A stretch of 64,000 nucleotides of DNA from JAPPLG01 sp965199935 (GTDB taxonomy: Bacteria; Bdellovibrionota; Bdellovibrionia; Bdellovibrionales; UBA1609), in assembly GCA_965199935.1 (NCBI GenBank), contig CBDATD010000001.1, positions 744,001 to 808,000 on the forward strand. Reading direction: 5' to 3'. A program made the position numbers and the translations under genes. Shown here one piece after another: positions 8,377 through 17,382 of this stretch. The notes beneath the pieces were generated by a model, which saw only the letters and a list, made by a program, of their open reading frames with translations, was not told the DNA's origin and searched no databases. The number at the start of each line of letters is the position of its first letter. Position 1 is the first letter of the stretch.

Positions 8377-9800
8377 AAACAGCAGTAGCCAACCGAGGAG
8401 AAATTGCGGTCCGCATTCTTAAAACCCTTAAAGAAATGCGCATACCTTCTGTACTGCTCCATTCTTCGGAAGATAAAGATTCTCTGGCTTATCGTTTGGC
8501 AGATGAAACTCTCTGCATTGGTTCTGCAGAATCTAAAGACAGTTATTTAAACATTTCTCATATCATTGAAGGAGCCAAAAGCGCTGGAGCAAAAGCCCTG
8601 CATCCTGGAGTGGGTTTTTTATCTGAATCCTCTCAGCTGGCTGAGGCGTGCCGGTTGGCTGACCTGCTGTTCATAGGACCTTCTGCGGCGCAGATTAAAT
8701 TATTTGGACATAAAGTGAGAGCTTTAAAACACGTTCAGTCTTTAGGTCTGCCCACTCTCCCTTTTTACTCTTCTGTGGATTCGGATCAAGCTTTGAATAA
8801 AGCTAAAGAAATGGGATTCCCGGTACTGATAAAATTAGCTTTAGGCGGAGGAGGTGTGGGTATTAAAAAAGCGGCTCAACAAAAAGATTTTTTGCCGGCT
8901 TTAAAGTCTGTTCAAAACATGGGGAGGGCTGTTTTTGGCTCTTCAGAAGTCTATCTGGAAAAATTTTTAGAAAAAAGCAGGCATATAGAAGTTCAAATTT
9001 TTGGCGGGCTTAAGGGAAAAGTCCACCAGTTGTTTGAGAGAGACTGCTCCATTCAGAAGAGGAATCAAAAGATTATAGAGGAATCCCCTTCTTTTTTGGA
9101 CGAAGAGACTCGAAAAAATATTTTAAGCACTGCTCAAAAAATTGCTGAGTCCGTTCAGTACCAGGGAGCCGGCACTGTAGAATTTTTAGTTCAAGACAAA
9201 ACCTTTTATTTTATAGAAATGAACACTCGTCTCCAGGTGGAGCATCCTGTAACGGAGATGGTGCTGGGTGTGGACTTGGTTCGGGCCCAGATGCTCGTTA
9301 AGATGGGGAAAGAGCCTTTTGTACATCCTCTAAAAAGCAGAGGGCATTCTATAGAGTGCCGCATTTATTCTCAGGATTTTGAAAAACAAATTCCGGTTTC
9401 CGGCCATTTTGGAAAAATTCAATGGATGAACCTGCCTCACAGTCGCTGTGATATGGGCTATGAGTCTTATGACCGAATGCCTTCTTACTATGATGCTTTG
9501 ATCGGCAAGGTGATTGTCTGGGCGGAAACGAGACCTCTAGCCGTAGAAAAGATGAAATGCCTGTTGGAAAACAGCATTGTATTCGGCCTTCCTACAAATA
9601 TTCGTGAACATTTAAGCCTTTTAAATCACCCTCAGTTTGTAGAGAATACATTTCATTTAGGGTCTTTGCAGGCAGAAAAAGATTTTCCTCAGCTGGCTGA
9701 GGAAGAAAAATTATTGATCCAACAGGAAGCTGATCTTTTAAGTAATTATAAATCTTCTTCTTTCAATCCTTGGTTTCATCATTGGAGGCCGGGGAGGTGA
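8373..9800 (+). CDS. mccA: 3-methylcrotonyl-CoA carboxylase, biotin carboxylase part
   Basis: ATP-dependent biotin carboxylase of the MCC alpha subunit. It opens with ANRGEIAVRIL, has the ATP-grasp glycine loop ALGGGGVGIKKA near residue 155, EVQIFGG, and the catalytic FIEMNTRLQVEHPVTEMVLG near residue 285. TTG start at 8373 overlaps the liuC stop. The frame ends at 475 residues, after the carboxylase domain and before the biotin domain. The next frame begins 31 bases earlier in another phase. Adding one G to the GGGG run at 9791-9794 would join the two into a normal single alpha subunit of about 595 residues, so this is either a frameshift or a real split. Confidence 0.88.
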   Translation: MKTAVANRGEIAVRILKTLKEMRIPSVLLHSSEDKDSLAYRLADETLCIGSAESKDSYLNISHIIEGAKSAGAKALHPGVGFLSESSQLAEACRLADLLFIGPSAAQIKLFGHKVRALKHVQSLGLPTLPFYSSVDSDQALNKAKEMGFPVLIKLALGGGGVGIKKAAQQKDFLPALKSVQNMGRAVFGSSEVYLEKFLEKSRHIEVQIFGGLKGKVHQLFERDCSIQKRNQKIIEESPSFLDEETRKNILSTAQKIAESVQYQGAGTVEFLVQDKTFYFIEMNTRLQVEHPVTEMVLGVDLVRAQMLVKMGKEPFVHPLKSRGHSIECRIYSQDFEKQIPVSGHFGKIQWMNLPHSRCDMGYESYDRMPSYYDALIGKVIVWAETRPLAVEKMKCLLENSIVFGLPTNIREHLSLLNHPQFVENTFHLGSLQAEKDFPQLAEEEKLLIQQEADLLSNYKSSSFNPWFHHWRPGR

Positions 9801-10156
9801 AATTTTTCAAAGATCCTTCAGGGATGAAATTCTGGATAGAAAAAGTGGGTGAAAAGATATGGGTTCACTTCAAGGGGCGTACGTTTACTTTATCTCAACA
9901 TAAAAAAAAGATGATTCGCCGAAAAGGATCCAATATTTCAAAAGAGTCTTATTTAAGATCGCCTATTCCAGGCAGAGTTCTTTCACTCAAGGTGAAAGAA
10001 GGAGATTTGGTTAAAAAAGGAGATGTGTTGGTTGTGGTTGAGTCTATGAAGATAGAGCATTCTTTGACGGCTTCTCAGGCGGGTGCGGTCAAATCTTTGT
10101 TGGTGAAGGAAGGCTGGTTTGTAAAATCAAATGAAAAGCTGCTGCTTTTTAGTTAA
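9770..10156 (+). CDS. mccA: Biotin carboxyl carrier part of MccA
   Basis: Carries the biotin of the MCC alpha subunit. The C-terminal 66 residues are a biotinyl domain (SPIPGRVLSLKVKEGDLVKKGD) with the biotinylation site ESMKIEH, Lys94, where most carriers have EAMKMEH. The first 60 residues look like the middle linker domain of an alpha subunit, not like a fresh N terminus, and the ATG at 9770 lies inside the carboxylase reading frame with no clear ribosome site. That favours a frameshifted single gene over two natural genes, but ribosomal coupling is possible. Confidence 0.8.
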   Translation: MVSSLEAGEVKFFKDPSGMKFWIEKVGEKIWVHFKGRTFTLSQHKKKMIRRKGSNISKESYLRSPIPGRVLSLKVKEGDLVKKGDVLVVVESMKIEHSLTASQAGAVKSLLVKEGWFVKSNEKLLLFS

Positions 10157-10211
10157 TACTTAATTTTTGAGAATGTGCTGTGAGATAGATCTTAAAAGCT
10201 CAGATATGTAC

Positions 10212-11843
10212 TTAGTCTTCATCTGACAAGTCATCTTCATTGTATTCTACTGTATTTTCTGACAGACTGTCTTCATTATATTCTTTTGTATCCTTTGACA
10301 GGCTGTCTTTGTTTGAAATGTCATACTTATTTGGGAGGCTGTTTGCAAGCCCCAGAAAATCATCCCAACTTTTCCACTCACCGGATTTTTTATAAACAGT
10401 TTTTGGGTTAAGAGGAAAATTTTCTGGAAAAAAATCTGATTCAAGTTTCAGCATTTCAAAAAAATTCTCTGATGTATTGAGTCCTGCGCGGGATATAAAA
10501 ATTTTAGCCTCTTCATAAGACATATGTTTTTCTGAAGATAAGAAGCTTTTTGTGTTGATCCATTCCGGGTAAAATTTCTGAGGCTGTGAGGGAAAGTTTA
10601 CAGGTCTGTCCTTAGATTTCAGCCACTCGATAAAATTTTTAGGATTGCTGATGCCTAAAGATTGAATAAAAGCTTTAGCTTCCTGATAGCTCATCCATTC
10701 TTGTGGTTTTGGTTTAGTGTTTCCGGTGTCTAAAAAATCCCCCCAGTCAATCCACTGATCTTTATAAATGATGTTGGGATTTGTTGGAAAGTTTACAGGT
10801 CTTTTCTCAGAACTTCTCCATCTTCGAAACTCTCTGTTAGTTTGAATACCTTGTTTCTGAATATAAGCTTTAGCCTCTTCAAAGCCCATCCATTTTCTTT
10901 TTCCTGGCGCGATGTTTTTAGTGCCTAAAAAACTGCTCCAACTCATCCATTCTTCTGCGTAAACCCGCCATGGAGCGGATGGAAAATTTTCCGGTCTTTT
11001 TCCAAACTTTTTCCATTCTTCAAAGTCTGCAATCGTTTGGATCCCCTGAGATTGAATAAAAGCTTTAGCTTCTTGATAGCTCATCCATTCTTGTGGTTTT
11101 GGTTTAGTGTTTCCGGTGCCTAAAAAATCCCCCCAGCTGCTCCACTGATCTTTATAAATTTCAGGGGGATGAGATGGAAAATTTTCAGGTTTTTTCTCAG
11201 AATTTCTCCATTTTCGAAACTCTCTAGTGGTTTGAATACCTTGTTTCTGAATATAAGCTTTAGCCTCTTCAAAGCCCATCCACTTTCTTTCTGTCCCGAA
11301 GAAATGCGGCCAACTCACCCACTCCTTGTTGTAAGTTCTCCATGGAGCGGATGGAAAGTTGTTTGGCCTCTGTTCAGATTTGCTCCACTTTCGAAATTGT
11401 TGAACTAATGTGATTCCTGCTTTTTGAATAAAGATTCTTGCCTCTTCAAAGTTCATATACTCTCTTTTTATGGGGGAAATGTTCTTCGTTTCTAAAAAAT
11501 CCCCCCAGCTTTTCCATTCTTCATAAACGAGGTTTGGTTTGGATGGGAGATTTTTAGGTTTTTTTCTGGATTTTGATAATTCTTCAAACTGTGTGCTGGT
11601 TTGGATCCCCTGTTTTCGTATATAAGCTTTAGCTTCCTGATAGCTCATCCATTTGTTTCTTTTTCTTCCTGGAGTCTTTTTATTATTATGAGGCGAATTT
11701 GCCTGCTTAATTTCATCAACCTCTGCGGGTTCAGATTGAGAGATGTTGCGCGGTCGAAATCCTTTTTCACATTCTTCTTTTGCGTGAGCAAATGTGAAAA
11801 CAGTCAATAATAAATATAAGATACTCCATTTCATATTCGACAT
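10212..11843 (-). CDS. Secreted protein with seven ~62-residue W-M-S/G-x-x-E-A-K repeats
   Basis: After a signal peptide (WSILYLLLTVFTFAHA) and a polar linker, seven repeats run from about residue 65 to 500. Each begins W/Y/H-M-S/G/N-Y/F-x-E-A-K/R-x-(F/Y)-I, continues x-(A/Q)-G-I, then P-x-N-(F/L)-P, (Y)-x-x-E/Q-W and W-x-x-F-L-(G/D)-T. This matches my recollection of the repeat unit often labelled 'phage integrase repeat'; there is no integrase catalytic domain. The tail is acidic with two DSLSxDT/ENTxEYNED units. DNA of the repeats is locally almost identical (10675-10763 and 11056-11140). Placed opposite to, and between, mccA and HMG-CoA lyase. Function unknown. Confidence 0.75.
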   Translation of the reverse strand: MSNMKWSILYLLLTVFTFAHAKEECEKGFRPRNISQSEPAEVDEIKQANSPHNNKKTPGRKRNKWMSYQEAKAYIRKQGIQTSTQFEELSKSRKKPKNLPSKPNLVYEEWKSWGDFLETKNISPIKREYMNFEEARIFIQKAGITLVQQFRKWSKSEQRPNNFPSAPWRTYNKEWVSWPHFFGTERKWMGFEEAKAYIQKQGIQTTREFRKWRNSEKKPENFPSHPPEIYKDQWSSWGDFLGTGNTKPKPQEWMSYQEAKAFIQSQGIQTIADFEEWKKFGKRPENFPSAPWRVYAEEWMSWSSFLGTKNIAPGKRKWMGFEEAKAYIQKQGIQTNREFRRWRSSEKRPVNFPTNPNIIYKDQWIDWGDFLDTGNTKPKPQEWMSYQEAKAFIQSLGISNPKNFIEWLKSKDRPVNFPSQPQKFYPEWINTKSFLSSEKHMSYEEAKIFISRAGLNTSENFFEMLKLESDFFPENFPLNPKTVYKKSGEWKSWDDFLGLANSLPNKYDISNKDSLSKDTKEYNEDSLSENTVEYNEDDLSDED

Positions 11844-11896
11844 ATTTCTACATATACAGTATATTTGGCTGAAAGTCTGTAAAAAAGGGTTGTCTT

Positions 11897-12790
11897 TTGT
11901 CTAAAAAAGTTAAAATTTTGGAAGTGGGTCTTCGTGATGGAATACAAAATGAAAAAATAAGCTTTAGCGTAAAGGATCGGCTGTATCTTCTAAAAAAACT
12001 TATATCCGCCGGGGTTCAATATATCGAAATAGGCTCTTTTGTCTCTCCAAAAGCTGTTCCTTCAATGAGTCTAACTTCTGATTTGATGAAAAAAATTCAC
12101 CGTAGTTTAACTCTTCCAAAAAATGTGGAGCTTTCGGCTTTGACGCCTAATGAAAGAGGTTTTGATACAGCATTTGATCATGGTTTGAAAAGTATAGCTG
12201 TAATGACTTCAGCAACGGAGTCTTTTTCAAAAAAGAATACAAACTGCTCTATTAAAGAAAGCTTGGATAGAATCCGGGTAGTGTGTAAAAAAGCGCTTCG
12301 CCTGAGAGTTCGCATCCGGGGGTATTTAAGTATGGCTTTTGTCTGCCCCTATGAAGGCAAAGTGTCTTTGAAAAAAGTTTTAAATATTGCGGAGCGAATG
12401 GCAGCTGCGGGGGTTGAAGAAATTGTTTTAAGCGATACTGTGGGAGGAGCTGCGCCTCTTCAAATCAGCTCCATGATGGACAAAATATCCAATAAAATTC
12501 CTCTCTCAAAAATAAGCCTCCATTGTCACAACACCACAGGAATGGCGCTGCCCAATATTCTAACAGCTTTAAATGCAGGCGTTCGGAGCTTCGACAGCAG
12601 TATTGGAGGATTAGGGGGCTGTCCTTATGCTCCCGGTTCTGCCGGTAATGTAGCAACAGAAGATTTGCTTTTGCTGCTGCAGGGGATGAAGCAAAAAACT
12701 TCTTTGGATCTCAAAAAACTTATATCCATCAGCTGTTGGCTTAAGACGAAAAAGAAAGTGCGTTTGTCCTCTTTTTCTTCTTCTTTTTGA
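11897..12790 (+). CDS. mvaB: Hydroxymethylglutaryl-CoA lyase
   Basis: Splits HMG-CoA to acetoacetate and acetyl-CoA, the last step of leucine degradation. It shows the TIM-barrel start LEVGLRDGIQNEK with the catalytic Arg-Asp, SFVSPKAVPSM, the metal histidines HCHNTTGMALPN, and the signature GLGGCPYAPGSAGNVATED with the active-site Cys. TTG start at 11897, eight bases after AAAGGG. About 297 residues, normal. It is the distal member of the leucine cluster, separated from mccA by the oppositely oriented repeat protein. Confidence 0.93.
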   Translation: MSKKVKILEVGLRDGIQNEKISFSVKDRLYLLKKLISAGVQYIEIGSFVSPKAVPSMSLTSDLMKKIHRSLTLPKNVELSALTPNERGFDTAFDHGLKSIAVMTSATESFSKKNTNCSIKESLDRIRVVCKKALRLRVRIRGYLSMAFVCPYEGKVSLKKVLNIAERMAAAGVEEIVLSDTVGGAAPLQISSMMDKISNKIPLSKISLHCHNTTGMALPNILTALNAGVRSFDSSIGGLGGCPYAPGSAGNVATEDLLLLLQGMKQKTSLDLKKLISISCWLKTKKKVRLSSFSSSF

Positions 12791-12821
12791 AAAAGAAGCA
12801 AAACGTCTTTTTCTATTTTGA

Positions 12822-13418
12822 TTAAGTGGAAATATCCAGGTATTGATAAAGAGCTGTCTTCAGCTCCTGGTGAATGGCGGGAATATCCTCCCGGCTGAGA
12901 TCTGTCCGGTCATGCTCCTTGATGGTGTGTTTAAAAAATACAGATCTATTTTGCAGTTTTGCCGGCAAAACCCCTTGCAAAAATAAAAACCTTATTTCAA
13001 AAAAGAGTTTTAAACTTTCCAGGTCAAGACTTGTTTCTAGAGCTGTAAAGGTATTTCCCAAAAGATGAAAAAGCTCTGGGTTTTCTTCCATACCCTCCTG
13101 CCCGGCCTGATTGAACATTTTTAGAAAATAAAGGGCTAAACGCAGTCTTTCATAATCCTGCCTGATTTTAATAAATTTATTTAATGGATGTGCTTGGATC
13201 AGGCGGTTCCACCCTCCTTCTTTTTTGGAAAGGCGGTATTCCACTTGGATACAGCCTCCCGGCTCCAAAACACCGCTGGCAAATCTTTTTTTGCTTTTTA
13301 AAGCGAAGGAGGCAAAAAAAGACAAAGTCTGCCCTTTTTCGTTCAATCCTTTAACAATCAGGTGGGATTCAAGATGACGGATATTTTGCAGTACAATAAT
13401 TTTATCTTTTTTTGTCAT
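12822..13418 (-). CDS. recO: DNA repair protein RecO
   Basis: Loads RecA with RecR and anneals single strands in RecF-pathway repair. The N-terminal OB fold is visible (IIVLQNIRHLESHLIVKGLNEK, then SFFASFALKSKKRFASGVLEPG), followed by the helical region (YERLRLALYFLKMFNQAGQEG ending near residue 115). At 198 residues it is shorter than E. coli RecO (242) and has no cysteine cluster for a zinc finger, which many RecO proteins also lack. It converges on HMG-CoA lyase with 31 bases between stops. Confidence 0.8.
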   Translation of the reverse strand: MTKKDKIIVLQNIRHLESHLIVKGLNEKGQTLSFFASFALKSKKRFASGVLEPGGCIQVEYRLSKKEGGWNRLIQAHPLNKFIKIRQDYERLRLALYFLKMFNQAGQEGMEENPELFHLLGNTFTALETSLDLESLKLFFEIRFLFLQGVLPAKLQNRSVFFKHTIKEHDRTDLSREDIPAIHQELKTALYQYLDIST

Positions 13419-13517
13419 ACCATATACAATTTAACTTCTTTTCTTCAAAGAAGAAAGACCAGCCCCCTGGCGGCTTTGTAAGAGTGTATAAATACTTCTC
13501 TCTTTTTTGGAAAAAAA

Positions 13518-14036
13518 TTAAATGCCAGCTTTGTGTCGTTCTTTGTCATCAACAACTGACTTTACTCCTCCTTTCAAATTGTCTCGATAAGCCAGATGTT
13601 TAATGTCATAAACAAAGTTAGAGCCGTTGAGGGCGGCTGTCTGCCACTCCGGCCCCATGCGGATAGCGTCCACGGGACAGGCTTCCTCGCAATACCCGCA
13701 AAACACACAGCGAAGAATATCAATTTCATAAGAGATGGGGTATTTTTCTACATGAGGGTCTGCGTGTTCATCTGCTGTGATGCGAATGCAGTTGGCAGGG
13801 CAGTTTGTCGCACAAAGCATACAGGCTGTGCATCTTAAGGAGCCGTCTTTTTTGACAGTGAGGATATGATTGCCTTTAAAACGCGGGCCGTATTTGTAAT
13901 GCTCTTCAGGGTAATTCAAAGTCAGCATCTTTTTCTTGGAGAATAAATTTTTAATCAATATTTTAAAAGTTAAAAATAAACCGCTAAAAATTGGAATTAA
14001 ATATCCGGCCTTTTTAGGTTTTTCAATGACACTCAT
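13518..14036 (-). CDS. nuoI: NADH-quinone oxidoreductase subunit I
   Basis: Peripheral-arm ferredoxin-like subunit that relays electrons to quinone in complex I. Two 4Fe-4S motifs are present: CTACMLCATNCP (near residue 71) and CVFCGYCEEACPVDAIRMGP (near residue 110). About 172 residues, normal for NuoI. The start ATG at 14036 overlaps the nuoG stop. It ends the operon; nuoH, usually just upstream of nuoI, is absent here. Confidence 0.92.
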   Translation of the reverse strand: MSVIEKPKKAGYLIPIFSGLFLTFKILIKNLFSKKKMLTLNYPEEHYKYGPRFKGNHILTVKKDGSLRCTACMLCATNCPANCIRITADEHADPHVEKYPISYEIDILRCVFCGYCEEACPVDAIRMGPEWQTAALNGSNFVYDIKHLAYRDNLKGGVKSVVDDKERHKAGI

Positions 14037-15556
14037 AGGCTTCCCTTCTCTTCTAAGAAATAGTTGGTTTTCATTTGAACATTGAGGGGAGGCGGTTTCT
14101 TAAAATCCTCCTGGCCCGTTTTCAGTATTTGCACTATTTCTTCTAAAGAGCAGGCGGATTCTACAACGGAAGCTGTTGCTTTGATTTTCTGGCGGATGCC
14201 TTGGTGATTCACAAATGTTCCTGTCTTTTCAAAGTACGTTTTAGACGGAATCACCCAAACTGTATTTTTTGAATTTTCAAGCAATGTATGAGAACGCGGT
14301 GAAATCCAAATAAGTTCTTTGCTTTTTAAAAATAAATTAATCTTTTCTTCTAAACAAGGGTAAAGCTGATGATTTTCCGGCGCGCACACAATCAATAGAT
14401 CCAAGCGAGAAATGTTTTGTTCCAATAAACTTAAATCTTGTAATTGTAACTTTCGTTTTTGAATACTCTCCAAAAGTCCTTTTGTATTGGGGTTTTTATC
14501 TCCCCGGATCAAAAAGTCATCGAAATCCTCAAAAGTTTCTGGATAGTTCTTCCAATGATAAATAGAATCAAAGTGGAAAAAATCTAAAAAAGATGCATAC
14601 TCTTCACAAGTGTAACAGCCCGTCAGAATGAGACCCATTTTTTTAGATTCAAATTTCAAAGTTTGTAAAGTCTTCAGCACTGGTATTTTCTTTGTATGTC
14701 CGGAAATACAGCGAAGACTGTTTTTTAAACGTCCGGGGGAATTCACATGTGTTAAAGTTTCTCTTCCTTTGTCGCACATCCAATGTTGATTGACAGAAGG
14801 ATTGTACCTGGGGCGGATGCGCCACAAGCCTTCTTCATTGTAGTAAACATTGATGCTGCAGCCTGTAGAACAGCCTGTACAGATTGAGGGGGCTTTTTTT
14901 AAATACCATACCCTTTGTTGAAAGCGAAACTTTTTGCTTGTTAAAGCGCCTACAGGACAAATATCCACAGTATTTAAAGCGTAGTCATTTTCCAAAGGTT
15001 TGTCTTTGAAAACTCCAATCTCACTTCGGTCTCCTCGATTAAAAATACCAAGCTCTTTTGTTTTGGACACTTCATCTGTAAAACGCGTGCATCGAGCGCA
15101 AAGAATACATCTTTCGGTGTCCAAGACAATTTTAGACCCTAAATCCACAACCTTTCTTTTTTTAACTTTATTTTCAGACATCACAGGCTGGTAGGCTCCA
15201 AATTTCATGTACTGCTCCTGAAGGACGCACTCCCCTGCCTGATCACAGATGGGACAATCCAGGGGGTGATTGATGAGATGGAATTCCAAGCCCCATCGAA
15301 CCGTTTCTTTGACTTTTTGAGATTGGTTGGTAACGACCATCCCTTCTTGAACCAAAGTATTGCAGGCAATTTCCAATTTGTTTCTGCCTTTAATTTCAAC
15401 CATGCAGAGACGACAGACTCCAGCCGTAGAAAGCCCCGGATGCCAGCAGTAATGGGCAATTTCTTTTTCAAGTTTTTTAAAAGCTTGAATAATGGTTGAG
15501 CCTTCCTCCACTTCAACAGGGCAGTTGTTGATGGTGCATTTAACTGTCTTTTTCAT
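14033..15556 (-). CDS. nuoG: NADH-quinone oxidoreductase subunit G (short form)
   Basis: Iron-sulfur subunit of complex I. In order: a 2Fe-2S ferredoxin domain (YCWHPGLSTAGVCRLCMVE), the His-Cys cluster CPICDQAGEC, a 4Fe-4S segment (CILCARCTRFTDE and DICPVGAL) and a Mo-bis-MGD-type 4Fe-4S motif (CTGCSTGCSINVYY). At about 507 residues it is much shorter than the 680-910 of most NuoG, because the molybdopterin-like C-terminal domain is reduced. The ATG at 15556 gives the correct ferredoxin start; the frame to 15667 would run deep into nuoF. Overlaps nuoF stop and nuoI start. Confidence 0.9.
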   Translation of the reverse strand: MKKTVKCTINNCPVEVEEGSTIIQAFKKLEKEIAHYCWHPGLSTAGVCRLCMVEIKGRNKLEIACNTLVQEGMVVTNQSQKVKETVRWGLEFHLINHPLDCPICDQAGECVLQEQYMKFGAYQPVMSENKVKKRKVVDLGSKIVLDTERCILCARCTRFTDEVSKTKELGIFNRGDRSEIGVFKDKPLENDYALNTVDICPVGALTSKKFRFQQRVWYLKKAPSICTGCSTGCSINVYYNEEGLWRIRPRYNPSVNQHWMCDKGRETLTHVNSPGRLKNSLRCISGHTKKIPVLKTLQTLKFESKKMGLILTGCYTCEEYASFLDFFHFDSIYHWKNYPETFEDFDDFLIRGDKNPNTKGLLESIQKRKLQLQDLSLLEQNISRLDLLIVCAPENHQLYPCLEEKINLFLKSKELIWISPRSHTLLENSKNTVWVIPSKTYFEKTGTFVNHQGIRQKIKATASVVESACSLEEIVQILKTGQEDFKKPPPLNVQMKTNYFLEEKGSL

Positions 15557-15557
15557 T

Positions 15558-16862
15558 CTACACCACCTGATTGAAAGATTCCGAAGAACTCTCATTTTGA
15601 TGAATATAGCGGATAAACTCTTCTTTGAATTTAGTGACAAAACTAATAGCAGGAAGAGCCGCGGCATCCGATAAAGCGCATATTGTTTTACCCATCATCT
15701 GCTGAGATATTTTTTGTATAAGGTCTATGTCCTGCAGACGCCCCCTGCCGTTTAAAATATTTTTTATTATTTGATCCAGCCAGCCTGTTCCCTCTCGACA
15801 GGGAGTGCATTGACCGCAGGATTCATGATGATAAAAATTCATAATCACGGATAAAATATCCACCATGCTGTTGGAATCATCAATAACAATCACAGCCCCA
15901 GAACCAAGCATACTGCCTAAATCCATCAAGCTTTCATAATCCAATCGGGCCTTTTGGCATTCTTCAGCGGTGAGTACAGGGGCTGAAGATCCGCCGGGAA
16001 TACAGGCTTTTAATTTTCTTCCAGGAGGCAGTCCGCCGCAAAGCTTGATCAGATCCATCAGAGGGAAGCCAAGTGGAACTTCATAGTTTCCGGGTTTTAA
16101 AACATTGCCGCTGACAGAAAAAATTTTAGTGCCTGAAGAACGTGAAGTTCCAATAGATTTATACTTTTTGGCGCCATCTTTTACGATAGGTATAACAGCG
16201 GATAAAGTTTCCACGTTGTTGACAATAGTGGGTTTGCCCAGATAGCCCTTAACAGCAGGATAGGGAGGTTTGAGTTTGGGCTGTCCTTTTTTGCCCTCTA
16301 AAGATGAAATCATCCCTGTTTCTTCTCCGCAAATATAAGCACCGGCTCCGGCGTAAATATCCATTTCGTGGTCAAAACTTGAGTTCAAAATATTTTTTCC
16401 TATGTATCCGCTGTTTCGAGCCTCATTTAAAGCCTGCTCCATAATGGCAAGGCTGTCTGTGTATTCACCTCGGATGTAAATGTAGGATTTATGAGATTGA
16501 ATGGCAAAGGCGGAAATCAACATCCCTTCAATAAGTTGATGAGGGGCTTTTTCCATCATCATACGGTCTTTGAAAGTCCCCGGCTCCCCTTCATCTGCAT
16601 TGCAAAGAAGATACCTGGGTTCATTATTGTCAGGCAAAAAACTCCATTTGACCCCTGTGGGAAAGCCTGCGCCTCCTCTGCCTCTGAGACCGGATTCTTT
16701 GACCATTTCCACAAGCTCGCAAGGCTGTTTGCTTAAAGCCATCTTTAAAGTTTCATAACCTCCGTACAGCTTGTAGCCTTCAAGGCTTTTGTAATTTTTT
16801 TTATCATAATGTTCTGTGAGAAGCTTGTGTTCCATAAAGAGGTCCTTTTTTGCCGCCGGCAT
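15558..16862 (-). CDS. nuoF: NADH-quinone oxidoreductase subunit F
   Basis: NADH- and FMN-binding subunit of complex I. It has the FMN/NADH glycine motif GLRGRGGAGFPTGVKW, CNADEGEPGTFKDR, GAGAYICGEETG, PPYPAVKGYLGKPTIVNNVET, and the 4Fe-4S ligands SCGQCTPCREGTGW plus a later Cys in CALSDAAALP. About 434 residues, normal. The ATG at 16862 begins 6 bases after the nuoE stop; an internal ATG (MEHKLL) is an alternative start. Confidence 0.95.
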   Translation of the reverse strand: MPAAKKDLFMEHKLLTEHYDKKNYKSLEGYKLYGGYETLKMALSKQPCELVEMVKESGLRGRGGAGFPTGVKWSFLPDNNEPRYLLCNADEGEPGTFKDRMMMEKAPHQLIEGMLISAFAIQSHKSYIYIRGEYTDSLAIMEQALNEARNSGYIGKNILNSSFDHEMDIYAGAGAYICGEETGMISSLEGKKGQPKLKPPYPAVKGYLGKPTIVNNVETLSAVIPIVKDGAKKYKSIGTSRSSGTKIFSVSGNVLKPGNYEVPLGFPLMDLIKLCGGLPPGRKLKACIPGGSSAPVLTAEECQKARLDYESLMDLGSMLGSGAVIVIDDSNSMVDILSVIMNFYHHESCGQCTPCREGTGWLDQIIKNILNGRGRLQDIDLIQKISQQMMGKTICALSDAAALPAISFVTKFKEEFIRYIHQNESSSESFNQVV

Positions 16863-16868
16863 TTTCCA

Positions 16869-17324
16869 CTATTTAGATACTCTTTCTTGAAGTGTTTTTG
16901 TGATTTTTTCCAGAGATGTTTTTTCTATGTAAGGTTCACGGTTGATCTGCAAAACGGGAGCTGTATCGCAAGAGCCTAGACATTCCACAGCGCTCACAGT
17001 TGTGTTTGGATGATTTTGTTTTTTCAGTTCCTTCAAGATTTGCCGGCTCCCCTGCATGGCACATGAAATATTACAACACACTTGAACATGAAGAGACCCC
17101 ACAGGTTTTTTATTAAACATTGTATAAAATGTGAGGACTTCATAAATTTCCGATTCACTAAGGTTCATCAAACGGCTGAGCTCAGCCACACATTCTGGAG
17201 AAACCCAGCCTCCATTCTCGTCTTGGGCGCGGTAAAGGCAGGGAATCACAGCAGAGAGTTTGGTTTCATATCGAGTCATCTCTCTCTTAACGAATTGAAC
17301 CCCTTCTGGAGACAGTTTGAACAT
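16869..17324 (-). CDS. nuoE: NADH-quinone oxidoreductase subunit E
   Basis: Thioredoxin-like 2Fe-2S subunit of complex I. The four cluster cysteines are seen in VCCNISC and in VECLGSCDTAPVL. About 151 residues. The ATG at 17324 follows GGAAGGAG and matches the family start (FKLSPEGVQFVKRE); the longer frame to 17471 is low-quality, repetitive-looking sequence. First gene of the nuoE-F-G-I run. The 290 bases upstream to sufS contain no gene, only the degenerate repeat described at 17383. Confidence 0.93.
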   Translation of the reverse strand: MFKLSPEGVQFVKREMTRYETKLSAVIPCLYRAQDENGGWVSPECVAELSRLMNLSESEIYEVLTFYTMFNKKPVGSLHVQVCCNISCAMQGSRQILKELKKQNHPNTTVSAVECLGSCDTAPVLQINREPYIEKTSLEKITKTLQERVSK

Positions 17325-17382
17325 AAAACTCCTTCCGCTTTTAAAAAAGAGTAACGGACGATTGGAGTTTTTACAATGTTTT

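Noticed and set aside
10212..11843. Phage integrase
   Set aside because: The repeat is similar to units named after integrases, but there is no tyrosine or serine recombinase domain and the protein has a signal peptide.
12776..12796. Terminator between HMG-CoA lyase and recO
   Set aside because: The CTTCTTTTT/AAAAAGAAG palindrome contains the stop codon and is followed by no T run on either strand, so it is weak evidence.
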